DNA of 60,946 nt, from the NCBI GenBank assembly GCA_028693165.1, contig JAQUVX010000026.1:1-60946 (forward strand). Direction: 5' to 3'. The position numbers were made by a program, and so were the translations under genes. A model generated the notes under the pieces. The model was not told the origin of the DNA, searched no databases, and worked only from the letters and a program-made list of their open reading frames with translations. Origin of the DNA: Lachnospiraceae bacterium (lineage in GTDB: Bacteria > Bacillota > Clostridia > Lachnospirales > Lachnospiraceae). This document shows, one piece after another, positions 43,828 through 52,868 of the stretch (its first letter is position 1; each line of letters begins with the position of its first letter).

Positions 43828-44529
43828 ATGAAATTGTCAAAACGACTGGAGACGATTGTGTCCATGGTGCCGGAGACGGCAAAAAACGGCTGTGTGGCGG
43901 ATGTGGGGACGGATCACGGATTTGTCCCGATCCGCCTGATCGAGCTTGGAAAGGCGGCCCGTGCGCTGGCTATGGATGTGCGGAAGGGACCGCTTGAGCG
44001 GGCCAGAGAACATATTATGCAGTACGGCATGGAGGATCGGATTGAGAGCCGGTTGAGTGACGGACTGCAGGCACTGCAGCCGGGGGAAGCGCAGACGGTG
44101 GTGATCGCCGGAATGGGCGGCGAGCTGATGCTGCGCATTCTGCGGGATGGGGCGCAGGTGCGGGAGCAGGTCGAACACTGGATTTTGTCGCCCCAGTCCG
44201 AGTTGTCGCTGTTTCGCCATGGACTGGAGGAGCTGGGACTTGCCATTGTCCGTGAGACGATGGTGGAGGAGGACGGCAAGTATTATACGATCATGGAAGT
44301 GCGTCCCGGGGCGATGCACTATGAGCAGGAGTATGCTTACCGCTATGGAGCCTGTCTGATCGCAGCACATTCGCCGGTGCTGAAGGAATTTCTGGAAAAG
44401 GAGATGCGTCAGTATCAGGCGATTCTGGAAAAACTGGACGGGCAGGACGGCGAGGGCGCCAGGGTGCGGCATGAGGAACTGAAAGAAGAATGGAAACAGA
44501 TGGAGGGTGCATATCATGCGATGCAGTGA
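43828..44529 (+). CDS. trmK: tRNA (adenine(22)-N(1))-methyltransferase TrmK
   Basis: 233 residues. The SAM-binding motif VADVGTDHGFVPIRL follows an N-terminal SKRLETIVSMVPE; further on are AGMGGELMLRIL and LSPQSELSLFRHGL, typical of TrmK. It methylates A22 in the D-loop of some tRNAs. The next gene's start overlaps its end by 14 bp. Confidence 0.9.
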   Translation: MKLSKRLETIVSMVPETAKNGCVADVGTDHGFVPIRLIELGKAARALAMDVRKGPLERAREHIMQYGMEDRIESRLSDGLQALQPGEAQTVVIAGMGGELMLRILRDGAQVREQVEHWILSPQSELSLFRHGLEELGLAIVRETMVEEDGKYYTIMEVRPGAMHYEQEYAYRYGACLIAAHSPVLKEFLEKEMRQYQAILEKLDGQDGEGARVRHEELKEEWKQMEGAYHAMQ

Positions 44530-45313
44530 TGTGATCGAGAGACTGGAGAAGCTGGCACCGGCGGCACTGGCCTGTGACTGGGACAATCCAGGATTTCAGG
44601 CGGGACGGACAGAAAAAGAGATTCACAGGGTGCTTGTGGCGCTGGACGCGACCGACGAGGTGGTGGAGCAGGCCGTCTCGGAGAATGTAGACATGATTGT
44701 GACCCATCATCCGCTGATCTTTAAGCCGCTGAAACTGGTCAATGACCAGAATTTCATCAGCCGAAGGATTTTGAAGCTGCTTCAGGCGGACATCTGCTAT
44801 TTTGCCATGCATACCAACTTTGATGTGGCACCGGGGTGCATGGCGGATCTGGCGGCGGCGCAGCTTGGCATGATTACGGAGGCACCGCTTGAGATGACCG
44901 GTGAGGTGGACGGTGAGGCAGTCGGCATCGGCAAGATCGGAGCACTGCCGGAGCCCATGTCCTTAGAATGCCTTGCGAGACAGGTCAAGGAGCGGTTTGG
45001 ACTGCCCTTTGTCACGGTGTACGGCATGGATGTGATTACGGAACCGATCGTGCGGGTGGCCGTGTCTCCGGGCGCAGGCGGCAGCATGATCGATTATGGA
45101 CTTAAAGGAAAGGCCCAGGTGCTGATTACCGGCGATATCGGCCATCACAGCGGGATCGATGCGGTGGCGAACCATATGGCGGTGATCGATGCAGGACATT
45201 ATGGACTGGAGCATATTTTTATTCTATTTATGGAACAGTATCTAAAACAGCTTCCGGGTGCGGATCTGGAAGTGCTGACAGCGCCGCCGGCATTTCCGGC
45301 GTGTGTGATCTAA
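44516..45313 (+). CDS. Nif3-like dinuclear metal centre protein
   Basis: 265 residues from ATG 44516 (GGAGGG 8 bases upstream). Metal-binding motifs: VTHHPLIFKPLK, HTNFDVAPGCMADLAA and the C-terminal ITGDIGHHSGIDA with GHYGLEH. The family, also called GTP cyclohydrolase 1 type 2, is nearly universal and its function is not settled. The TrmK-Nif3 pair is a conserved neighbourhood. Confidence 0.92.
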   Translation: MRCSDVIERLEKLAPAALACDWDNPGFQAGRTEKEIHRVLVALDATDEVVEQAVSENVDMIVTHHPLIFKPLKLVNDQNFISRRILKLLQADICYFAMHTNFDVAPGCMADLAAAQLGMITEAPLEMTGEVDGEAVGIGKIGALPEPMSLECLARQVKERFGLPFVTVYGMDVITEPIVRVAVSPGAGGSMIDYGLKGKAQVLITGDIGHHSGIDAVANHMAVIDAGHYGLEHIFILFMEQYLKQLPGADLEVLTAPPAFPACVI

Positions 45314-45336
45314 AATAACAGGCAGGAGGAACTGAG

Positions 45337-46992
45337 ATGATTCATTTGACTGTGGAGGGTGTGGAACGAGACTATGAAGAGGGAACGCTTTTAAAAGCGG
45401 TTTCGGAGGAGTTCCAGCACCAGTTTCCATATGATATCCTTCTTGCCGTTGTAGACGGCAAGCTGCAGGAGCTGCATAAGAAGGTAAAAGAAGGAAGCTG
45501 CGTCAGCTTTTTGACGGCGCAGGACAAACCAGGTCAGCAGACCTATCAGCGCAGTGCGATTCTGATTATGATGAAAGCGATTTACGATGTGATCGGAGCG
45601 GAGAATCTGACGCGGGTATCGATGGAGTTTTCCATAGGAAACGGACTGTTTGTGGATCCGGAGGGTACGTTTGAGTGGAATCCGGAGCTGGTGGAGCAGA
45701 TCAAGGCCAAGATGCAGGAATATGTGGAACGCAAAATTCCTATCATGAAGCGCAGCGTCAACACCGACGAGGCGGTCGAACTGTTTCACAAGCATCAGAT
45801 GTATGACAAAGAGCTTTTGTTCAAATACCGCCGGGTATCGCGGGTAAATCTCTACAGCATCGGCGGCTTTGAGGATTATTATTATGGATATATGGTACAG
45901 AATACCGGCTACGTCCGCTATTTTGACCTGCAGCCCTACCAGTATGGGATGCTGCTGATGCTGCCGACGCAGGAAAATCCGGCATTTGTGCCGAAGTTCA
46001 AGGAGAAGGAAAAACTGTTTCATGTATTGAAGGAAGCGGAAGAATGGGGCAGGAAGCTTCGGGTGGGCAATGTCGGTGCCTTAAACGGACTGATCAGCAA
46101 TGGGCAGATGAATGAACTGATTCTGGTGCAGGAAGCTCTGATGGAAAAGAAGATGGGCGATATCGCCGAGATGATCGCATCCCAGCCGAACAAGAAGATC
46201 GTCATGATTGCGGGGCCGTCTTCCTCCGGCAAGACCACCTTTTCCCACCGCCTTTCGATTCAGCTGAGGGCGAAGGGGCTGGTGCCTCATCCGATTGCCG
46301 TGGATGATTATTTCGTAAACCGCGTGGACAGTCCGCGGGATGAAAACGGAAATTATAACTATGAGGTTCTGGAATGCCTTGACATCAAGCTGTTCAACGA
46401 AAACATGACCGACCTTCTGGCAGGAAAGACCGTGGAACTTCCCACCTATAATTTTATCAAGGGAGAGCGGGAATACCGCGGAGACCGCCTGACACTGGGA
46501 CCTGAGGATATTCTTGTCATTGAGGGCATTCACTGCTTAAACGAGCGTTTGTCCTACAGTCTGCCCAAAGAGAATAAATTCAAGATTTATATCAGCGCGC
46601 TGACGCAGTTAAATATTGACGAACACAACCGCATCCCAACCACGGACGGACGTCTGATCCGCCGTATTGTGCGGGATGCCAGAACCAGAGGTGCCTCGGC
46701 ACAGGATACGATCCGTATGTGGCCGTCGGTGCGCAGGGGCGAAGAGGAGAACATTTTTCCATATCAGGAGGATGCGGATGTGATGTTTAACTCGGCACTG
46801 GTCTATGAACTGGCGATCCTCAAGCAGTACGCAGAACCGGTTCTGTTCAACGTCCCGCGGGACAGTGCGGAATATCTTGAGGCAAAGCGGCTTTTGAAAT
46901 TTATGGATTATTTTTTGGGTGTCAGCAGTGAAGATATTCCAAAGAATTCGATTCTCAGAGAATTCATCGGGGGAAGCTGCTTTAAGGTGTGA
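45337..46992 (+). CDS. TGS-domain nucleoside/uridine kinase-like protein
   Basis: 551 residues. The N-terminal TGS-like region (LTVEGVERDYEEGTLLKAV) is followed by a second domain related to threonyl-tRNA synthetase editing modules, though without charging motifs. From about 280 comes a uridine kinase/PRK domain with Walker A AGPSSSGKTTFSHRL (about 293), AVDDYFVNR and IEGIHCLNE. Phosphorylation of a nucleoside is likely; the substrate is unproven. It ends just before the rnpB promoter. Confidence 0.85.
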   Translation: MIHLTVEGVERDYEEGTLLKAVSEEFQHQFPYDILLAVVDGKLQELHKKVKEGSCVSFLTAQDKPGQQTYQRSAILIMMKAIYDVIGAENLTRVSMEFSIGNGLFVDPEGTFEWNPELVEQIKAKMQEYVERKIPIMKRSVNTDEAVELFHKHQMYDKELLFKYRRVSRVNLYSIGGFEDYYYGYMVQNTGYVRYFDLQPYQYGMLLMLPTQENPAFVPKFKEKEKLFHVLKEAEEWGRKLRVGNVGALNGLISNGQMNELILVQEALMEKKMGDIAEMIASQPNKKIVMIAGPSSSGKTTFSHRLSIQLRAKGLVPHPIAVDDYFVNRVDSPRDENGNYNYEVLECLDIKLFNENMTDLLAGKTVELPTYNFIKGEREYRGDRLTLGPEDILVIEGIHCLNERLSYSLPKENKFKIYISALTQLNIDEHNRIPTTDGRLIRRIVRDARTRGASAQDTIRMWPSVRRGEEENIFPYQEDADVMFNSALVYELAILKQYAEPVLFNVPRDSAEYLEAKRLLKFMDYFLGVSSEDIPKNSILREFIGGSCFKV

Positions 46993-46994
46993 GG

Positions 46995-47023
46995 TTGACA
47001 CAAAAACGGAATAATGGTAGAAT
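46995..47023 (+). promoter_or_regulatory. Promoter of rnpB
   Basis: TTGACA at 46995-47000, 17 bases, TAGAAT at 47018-47023, about 9 bases before the RNA 5' end. Confidence 0.75.
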
Positions 47024-47031
47024 ATACAGGC

Positions 47032-47378
47032 TTGAGTAAGACAGATGGTCGCTGCCGTACAGCCGAAAGGCGGCGGGAGAGGAAAGTCCGGGCTTCACAG
47101 GGCAGGATGCCAGATAACGTCTGGCGGAGGCGACTCCAGGGACAGTGCAACAGAAATATACCGCCGGTCTTTGACCGGTAAGGGTGGAAAGGCAGTGTAA
47201 GAGACTACCGCCCGGCTGGTAACAGGCGGGGCATATGTAAACCCCATTCGAAGCAAGACCGAACAGAGAGCATAAGGCGGCCCGTCTGCTCTCGGGTAGG
47301 TTGCTTGAGCCAGGTGGCGACATCTGGCCTAGATAGATGACCATCCAATGACATAACCCGGCTTATCGTCTTGCTCAA
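47032..47378 (+). ncRNA. rnpB: RNase P RNA
   Basis: Conserved landmarks are all present: GAGAGGAAAGTCCGGGCT near the 5' side, ACAGTGCAACAGAAA, GGGTGGAAAGGCAGTGTAAG and the 3' GATGACCATCC then ACATAACCCGGCTTA. The ends TTGAGTAAGAC and GTCTTGCTCAA form helix P1. It is the bacterial RNase P RNA that matures tRNA 5' ends; the four tRNAs nearby are clients. Confidence 0.95.
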
Positions 47379-47393
47379 TATTCAGGCAGAATG

Positions 47394-47422
47394 GCTCTCC
47401 GTTTGTGCGGAGAGCTTGTTTT
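47394..47422 (+). terminator. Terminator of rnpB
   Basis: GCTCTCCG and CGGAGAGC form a perfect 8-bp stem around TTTGTG, followed by TTGTTTT. Confidence 0.85.
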
Positions 47423-47459
47423 AAATCACAGGAAATTGTTTTCATAGAGAGGAGGCAGA

Positions 47460-48449
47460 ATGAACAAACAGAACCGGATCCTTTGTCTGGCGCTTGTCAT
47501 GGGAAGCAGCCTTCTTTTGCAGTCTTATGGGATGGAGGCACCGGGAAACGGAAAAGAAAACTGGCACTACAGCCAGAAGGACTACCACTGGTATTATCAG
47601 GAGCAGGACGCGGCGCATCACACCGGATGGCTGAAGTATGAAGGGGAATGGTACTGGTTTGATGAAAACGGCTGGATGATGTCAGGCGGCTACCGTACCA
47701 TTGACGGTGTGCGGTATTTCTTCTACAGCAACGGGCATATGGCCTGGAACCAATACAAAGAATTGAAATATTTAGATGAAAACGGTCAGGAGGACGATAA
47801 ACACAAGATCCGTGTGATTGGATCAGAGAGTCCAACCTCGGAGGATCGGGATCTGATCACGGATGATCTGTATGAGGTGCCGCGGAGCTGGATTCGCCGT
47901 TTCGTGGACAGCGGCTGGGAATTCATGTTTTATAAGAAGAAAAACTATTTTGCGGCCCCGAGCAGTGACGGCGAAATCTATTATGTCTATCATGCGCTGG
48001 ATACCCATTACAAGAAAGCGAAATTCATTGAGTCCGACTCGATTCTTGAAGTGTTCGGAGAATATGTAGGCTATGCGTCAGGATGCTACCGGGAGAACAG
48101 CGCGTGGATGGAGAGCCTTTGGAACGATTTCCCGAGGCTGCGCAACATTCTGGAGATTCCGTCCTACTATAGCGACGACAAGCAGTTCTACTTTGGGAAG
48201 GCGTTTGCCGGGTATCTGGATGATCAGACCCGTGAGGAGATGCTGCAGAGTGCCCCGGATGCCTGCGCGGTGCTGGAGGAGATCCTGCACAGCGAGGATG
48301 ACGAGGAGACGAGGGAGCGCCTGAGGGCGGAGCGCGAGGCGAAAGCCCAGGAAGAACGGGTGCGTGCAGAGCAGACCGCCCGGGAGAACGGGTATGGACC
48401 GGGTGTAAAAAAGCCTGAGGAGACCGAAGCCTCCACAGGCGAATCGTAA
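47460..48449 (+). CDS. Secreted cell-wall-binding protein with ATLF-like pseudo-metalloprotease domain
   Basis: 329 residues. A signal peptide (NRILCLALVMGSSLLLQSYG) leads to two cell-wall-binding repeats (about 56-95: GWLKYEGEWYWFDENGWMMS, DGVRYFFYSNGHM). Residues about 140-275 resemble the anthrax-lethal-factor-like (Pro-Pro endopeptidase) fold. Where that family has HExxH and a second E-x-F-A-E motif, this protein has EVFGEYVGY and QFYFGKAFAGYL, so the zinc ligands are lost. A charged helical end follows. Surface location is expected; a catalytic role is unlikely. Confidence 0.6.
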   Translation: MNKQNRILCLALVMGSSLLLQSYGMEAPGNGKENWHYSQKDYHWYYQEQDAAHHTGWLKYEGEWYWFDENGWMMSGGYRTIDGVRYFFYSNGHMAWNQYKELKYLDENGQEDDKHKIRVIGSESPTSEDRDLITDDLYEVPRSWIRRFVDSGWEFMFYKKKNYFAAPSSDGEIYYVYHALDTHYKKAKFIESDSILEVFGEYVGYASGCYRENSAWMESLWNDFPRLRNILEIPSYYSDDKQFYFGKAFAGYLDDQTREEMLQSAPDACAVLEEILHSEDDEETRERLRAEREAKAQEERVRAEQTARENGYGPGVKKPEETEASTGES

Positions 48450-48459
48450 AGCGATCTGG

Positions 48460-50379
48460 TTATTCTGCCAGTTTCTCCCAGCGCTCATAGAGCGCTTCCA
48501 ACCGGGACTGGATATCTGCTTTTTCCTGATTGAGTTCCATAAGCTTTGCCACATCGGTATAGATGGTTTCCTGCACCAGGAGGCCATCTATTTCTGCGTC
48601 ACGGGTCTCCAGCGCATGAATTTCGTCCTCGGTCTTTTTCAAATCATTCTGGCGTTTGCGGACACGCGCCTGCTCCTCCTTCTGAGTCTTCCAGTCCAGC
48701 TTGACCTCGGAGGCGGTATCTGCGGAGGACGCCGTGCCGGAAGGATTCTCTGCGGCAAAGGCATTGCCTGTAATCACGTCTTTCTTTTCCAGATAATAAT
48801 CGTAATTTCCGATATAGTTTAAAAAAGTCTGACCGGTCAGCTCAAGGATGCGGGTGGCGGTCTGATTGATGAAGTAACGGTCATGGGACACATAGAGGAC
48901 GGTGCCGGTATAATTCCTCAACGCCTGCTCCAAAATCTCTTTGGAGGTAATGTCCAGATGGTTGGTCGGCTCATCGAGAATCAGGAAATTCGCTTCCGAC
49001 AGCATGAGCTTGGCAAGAGAGACACGTCCGCGCTCGCCGCCGCTCAAATCGGAAATCCGCTTGAACACATCGTCTCCGGTAAAGAGAAATGCCGCCAGAA
49101 TATTGCGGATCTGGGTGTTGGTCAGATTTGGGTAAGCATCTCCGACCTCCTCGAATACAGTCTTTTCCATGTGCAGTACATGATGTTCCTGATCATAGTA
49201 GCCGATGTGCACCTTGGAACCGAGGGTGATGGTGCCGGAATCTGCCGGCAGCATGGCGTTGATCAGCTTGAGCAGTGTCGTCTTGCCGGTGCCGTTATTG
49301 CCGATGATGGCAACCCGCTCGCCGCGGCGGACATCGATGTCGATGTGTCCGAACAAGGTCTGAGTTCCGAAGGATTTGCTCAGATCACGTATCGTCAGGA
49401 CATCATTTCCGCTGAGAATATTCGGCTCCAGGGAGATATGCATCTCGTCGTGAATCTCCACCGGCTTGTCCAAAACCTCGATCTTGGAAAGCATCTTTTC
49501 CCGGCTCTCGGCGCGTTTGATGGACTTCTCGCGGTTGAAGGATTTGAGCTTTGCGATGACCTCCTCCTGGTGCTTGATTTCCTGCTGCTGATTGAAAAAT
49601 GCTTTCATCTGGGCATCGCGGATCATGGCTTTCTTCTCGCTGTAGGCAGTGTAGTTGCCCTGATAGACGGTGCAGGATCCCTGTTCCAGCTCGACGATCT
49701 TGGTCACGACGCGGTTTAAAAAATAGCGGTCATGGGCCACGATGATGACAGCTCCGTCGTAATTTAACAGATAGGTTTCGAGCCATGCGATGGATTCCAT
49801 ATCCAGATGGTTGGTCGGCTCGTCAAGGAGGATGATGTCCGGGCGGGAGAGCAGAAGCTTACCCAGAGATACCCGGGTCTTCTGTCCGCCGGACAAGGTG
49901 GAAACCTGCTTGTCAAATTCCGCATCCTCAAAGCCAAGGCCCTTTAAGACTCCGGTGATCTCGCTCTGCCAGGCGTAGCCGTTCTCCAGCTCAAACGTGT
50001 GATTTAAGCGGCTGTAGGTGGTGAGCATATCTTCCAGCGTATCCCCGGAGGCGTCCTTCATCTGAAGCTCCAGACTGCGGATCTGCTGCTCCATCTCAAT
50101 AATGGGCCGCTTGACCTCCTTTAACTCGTCGTAGATGGTGCGGGCGCTGTCCAGATCCTGATGCTGTGCCAGATAGCCCAGCGTCTTTCCTTTGGACAGG
50201 ATCACGTCGCCCTGGTCGGCAGGCAGCTCGCCGATGATGATCTTGAGCAGGGTGGACTTGCCGGCCCCGTTGATGCCGACGATCGCTGCTTTTTCCTGAT
50301 CTTCTATATGAAATGAAACTTCGGACAGAATCTGATCTGTGCCGAAGGCTTTGTTGATGTGACTGCAGGATAATATCAT
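48460..50379 (-). CDS. ABC-F family ATPase (ribosome-associated)
   Basis: 639 residues on the minus strand. Two ABC cassettes with Walker A GINGAGKSTLLK and GNNGTGKTTLLK, signatures LSGGQKTRVSL and LSGGERGRVSL, and no membrane segments. The linker between them is rich in charged residues (KREKSIKRAESREKM-like). ABC-F proteins act on the ribosome in translation rescue or drug protection; which subtype is unclear. It faces rex divergently. Confidence 0.92.
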   Translation of the reverse strand: MILSCSHINKAFGTDQILSEVSFHIEDQEKAAIVGINGAGKSTLLKIIIGELPADQGDVILSKGKTLGYLAQHQDLDSARTIYDELKEVKRPIIEMEQQIRSLELQMKDASGDTLEDMLTTYSRLNHTFELENGYAWQSEITGVLKGLGFEDAEFDKQVSTLSGGQKTRVSLGKLLLSRPDIILLDEPTNHLDMESIAWLETYLLNYDGAVIIVAHDRYFLNRVVTKIVELEQGSCTVYQGNYTAYSEKKAMIRDAQMKAFFNQQQEIKHQEEVIAKLKSFNREKSIKRAESREKMLSKIEVLDKPVEIHDEMHISLEPNILSGNDVLTIRDLSKSFGTQTLFGHIDIDVRRGERVAIIGNNGTGKTTLLKLINAMLPADSGTITLGSKVHIGYYDQEHHVLHMEKTVFEEVGDAYPNLTNTQIRNILAAFLFTGDDVFKRISDLSGGERGRVSLAKLMLSEANFLILDEPTNHLDITSKEILEQALRNYTGTVLYVSHDRYFINQTATRILELTGQTFLNYIGNYDYYLEKKDVITGNAFAAENPSGTASSADTASEVKLDWKTQKEEQARVRKRQNDLKKTEDEIHALETRDAEIDGLLVQETIYTDVAKLMELNQEKADIQSRLEALYERWEKLAE

Positions 50380-50411
50380 GTAAAAACTTCCTTTCTTCTG
50401 TACTCTATGCC

Positions 50412-50440
50412 AGTATAATATAGCTTGCCTGTTTTTTCAA
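50412..50440 (-). promoter_or_regulatory. Promoter of the ABC-F gene
   Basis: On the minus strand TTGAAA, 17 bases, TATACT, 32 bases before the start. Confidence 0.6.
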
Positions 50441-50459
50441 GAATTCATTTTCTGACAAC

Positions 50460-50474
50460 TATGTTAAAAACATA
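50460..50474. promoter_or_regulatory. Candidate Rex operator
   Basis: The perfect palindrome TATGTTAAAAACATA lies just before the rex -35 box. Rex sites in Firmicutes contain TGTTA and TAACA half sites of this kind, so autoregulation is plausible. The spacing is shorter than the usual 18-bp consensus. Confidence 0.4.
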
Positions 50475-50475
50475 T

Positions 50476-50504
50476 TTGACAGAAAAAAAGCAAACAGTTA
50501 TAAT
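50476..50504 (+). promoter_or_regulatory. Promoter of rex
   Basis: TTGACA at 50476-50481, 17 bases, TATAAT at 50499-50504; 34 bases before the start. Confidence 0.8.
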
Positions 50505-50538
50505 AAAGAAAGTAATGTAAGATTGGAGAGGTGTAATC

Positions 50539-51219
50539 ATGGAGGAAAGAGAGATATCAAAGGCGGTCATCACGAGACTTCCAAGATATTATCGTTATTT
50601 AGGGGAACTGCTGGAATCCGGCGTGGAACGGATTTCTTCCAATGAACTGAGCACCAGGATGAGTGTGACGGCATCTCAGATCCGTCAGGACTTAAACAAC
50701 TTTGGTGGGTTTGGTCAGCAGGGATATGGATATAATGTAAAATATCTTTACACAGAGATGGGAAGGATTCTGGGGATTGACCGCCAGCACAACCTGATCA
50801 TCATCGGTGCAGGCAATCTGGGGCAGGCCATCGCCAATTATGCGAATTTCGAGAAGCGCGGCTTTATCATCAAGGGTATGTTTGATATCAATCCGAGGCT
50901 GATTGGTCTGGTCGTGCGCGGGATTGAGATCCGTGGCGTGGATGATTTGGAGCAGTACATCAAGGACAACGATGTTCAGATGGCGGCACTTACGATTCCG
51001 AAGACGAAGGCACCGGAGATTGCAGAACGTCTGGTCAATGCGGGCATTAAGGCAATCTGGAATTTTGCGCATGTGGATCTGACGGTTCCGGACGATGTGG
51101 TTGTGGAGAACGTACACCTGTCAGAGAGTCTGATGCGCCTGTCTTATCGGGTATGCAGTATGCAGGATAAGCTGGAAAAAGAACAGGAAAGCAAACAGGA
51201 AAATAAGCAGGAAAAGTAA
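50539..51219 (+). CDS. rex: Redox-sensing transcriptional repressor Rex
   Basis: 226 residues. A winged-helix domain at 1-80 (ITRLPRYYRYLGELLESG, SELS-like VTASQIRQDLNNFGGFGQQG). A Rossmann domain with GAGNLGQAIANY near 92-103 and the C-terminal swapped helix (LSESLMRLSYRVCSMQ). It senses NADH/NAD+ and represses fermentation genes. RBS GGAGAGG. A Gln/Lys tail of 18 residues is extra. Confidence 0.95.
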   Translation: MEEREISKAVITRLPRYYRYLGELLESGVERISSNELSTRMSVTASQIRQDLNNFGGFGQQGYGYNVKYLYTEMGRILGIDRQHNLIIIGAGNLGQAIANYANFEKRGFIIKGMFDINPRLIGLVVRGIEIRGVDDLEQYIKDNDVQMAALTIPKTKAPEIAERLVNAGIKAIWNFAHVDLTVPDDVVVENVHLSESLMRLSYRVCSMQDKLEKEQESKQENKQEK

Positions 51220-51231
51220 ACAGGGAAGACT

Positions 51232-51275
51232 GCCGACAGGCGGGGAGATCAGATCCTCGGCCTGCCGGCTTTTTT
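51232..51275 (+). terminator. Terminator of rex
   Basis: GCCGACAGGC and GCCTGCCGGC pair with two mismatches, followed by six T. Confidence 0.75.
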
Positions 51276-51344
51276 ACAGCATATGAAACTTTGTTCCAGC
51301 ATAAGAAGATGTTCTCATGAAAAAGAAAACAGGGGGGACTGCGC

Positions 51345-52868
51345 GTGAACTATGTGGTAACAGGAGCACAGATGAAACAGATTGACCGGGACACCATCGA
51401 GCGGATCGGGATTCCGTCGATGGTATTGATGGAGCGGGCGGCGCTGGCTGTTGCAGAAGCGGCGGAGGAGCGGGCGGCACAGGCGGGCGGCAGGCGGATT
51501 CTGGCGGTCTGCGGAACCGGTAACAACGGAGCAGACGGGATTGCGGCCGGAAGGATTCTAAAGGGGCGCGGCTATGATGTGACCGTGCTTTTGACGGGCG
51601 ATCCAGAGCACGCGACGGCGGAGCATCGGGCGCAGCAGGCGATTGCAGAGCAGCTTGAGGTGCCGGTGGTGCAGGCGGATGATTTTGTGTTCGGAGATTA
51701 CGATGTGATATTGGATGCCCTGTTTGGCATTGGTTTGTCGCGGGAGATCGCCGGCACCTGCAAAGAGCTGATGGTTCTGCTGACGGAGCAGTATCAGAAG
51801 CGTGGGGTCCGGGTTGTGGCAGTGGATATCCCCTCCGGGATTCAGGCCGATACCGGTGCGGTCATGGGAATTGCCTTACAGGCGGATGTGACGGTGACCT
51901 TCGGCTATCGAAAGACCGGGCTTTTGCTGTTTCCGGGAAGAAGCTGCGCGGGGCGGCTTGTAGTCGCCGACATCGGATTTTCCGATGTGAGCGTGAAGCG
52001 GTCGGGCTGGGACGGCATGGTGTTGGGAGCAGAAGACCGGAAGGTACTTCCGGCACGGCAGATGGACGGCAACAAAGGGACGTTTGGAAAGGTGCTGGTG
52101 ATCGCAGGCTCCCGCGGTATGAGCGGGGCGGCGTATTTGAGTGCGCTTGCAGCCTGCCGGACCGGGGCAGGACTGGTCAAGATTCTGACGGTGTCCGAGA
52201 ACCGTGAGATTTTGCAGAACCTGCTTCCGGAGGCGATTGTGGCGGTCTATGATCCGGAGACGCTCGCGGAGACGGCGGAGTTTCGGACACTTTTGGAGGA
52301 GCAGTGCGACTGGGCGGATGCGATTGTGCTGGGACCGGGACTGGGCCAGGAATCCTATGTGGAATATATGGTGGAGGCAGTTCTTTCGCACGCCTATGTT
52401 CCGATTGTGCTGGATGCGGACGGGTTAAACAGTGTGGCCGCACATCCGTATCTGACCCAGTATTTTACGGAAAATGTGATCGTCACTCCGCACATGGGGG
52501 AGATGGCGCGGCTGTGTGCGACGACGGTTTCCGAGCTGAAGCAGGACCCGGTTCATGCAGCCAGAGAATACAGCGGCCGCTACCGGGTGGTTTGTGTACT
52601 GAAGGATGCAGCGACCGTGATTGCGGATAAGGACGGCACTCTGTATGTGAATGCAAGCGGATGCAGTGCCATGGCGAAGGGCGGTTCCGGTGATGTGCTG
52701 AGCGGCGTGATTGCCGGACTTCTGGCGCGGGGAATGGAGTACACAGATGCAGCGGCATATGGAGTCTACCTCCACGGAGTGGCAGGAGAAGCGGCGGCAA
52801 AAGAATATGGTGAGAATGGAGTATTGGCCCGGGATATTGCCAATGCGATAGAAGGAGATCAGAGATGA
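51345..52868 (+). CDS. nnr: Bifunctional NAD(P)H-hydrate epimerase/dehydratase
   Basis: 507 residues from GTG 51345 (GGGGGG upstream). The YjeF N-terminal epimerase domain is about 1-215 (CGTGNNGADGIAAGRIL, DALFGIGLSREI). The kinase-like dehydratase is about 230-507 (NKGTFGKVLVIAGSRGMSGA, LGPGLGQ, MAKGGSGDVLSGVIAGLL). It repairs damaged NAD(P)HX. Its end overlaps the alr start by 4 bp. Confidence 0.94.
   Translation: MNYVVTGAQMKQIDRDTIERIGIPSMVLMERAALAVAEAAEERAAQAGGRRILAVCGTGNNGADGIAAGRILKGRGYDVTVLLTGDPEHATAEHRAQQAIAEQLEVPVVQADDFVFGDYDVILDALFGIGLSREIAGTCKELMVLLTEQYQKRGVRVVAVDIPSGIQADTGAVMGIALQADVTVTFGYRKTGLLLFPGRSCAGRLVVADIGFSDVSVKRSGWDGMVLGAEDRKVLPARQMDGNKGTFGKVLVIAGSRGMSGAAYLSALAACRTGAGLVKILTVSENREILQNLLPEAIVAVYDPETLAETAEFRTLLEEQCDWADAIVLGPGLGQESYVEYMVEAVLSHAYVPIVLDADGLNSVAAHPYLTQYFTENVIVTPHMGEMARLCATTVSELKQDPVHAAREYSGRYRVVCVLKDAATVIADKDGTLYVNASGCSAMAKGGSGDVLSGVIAGLLARGMEYTDAAAYGVYLHGVAGEAAAKEYGENGVLARDIANAIEGDQR

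Noticed and set aside
43837-44586. Open frame of 249 codons opposite trmK
   Set aside because: Antisense shadow of a recognised gene without RBS or known motifs.
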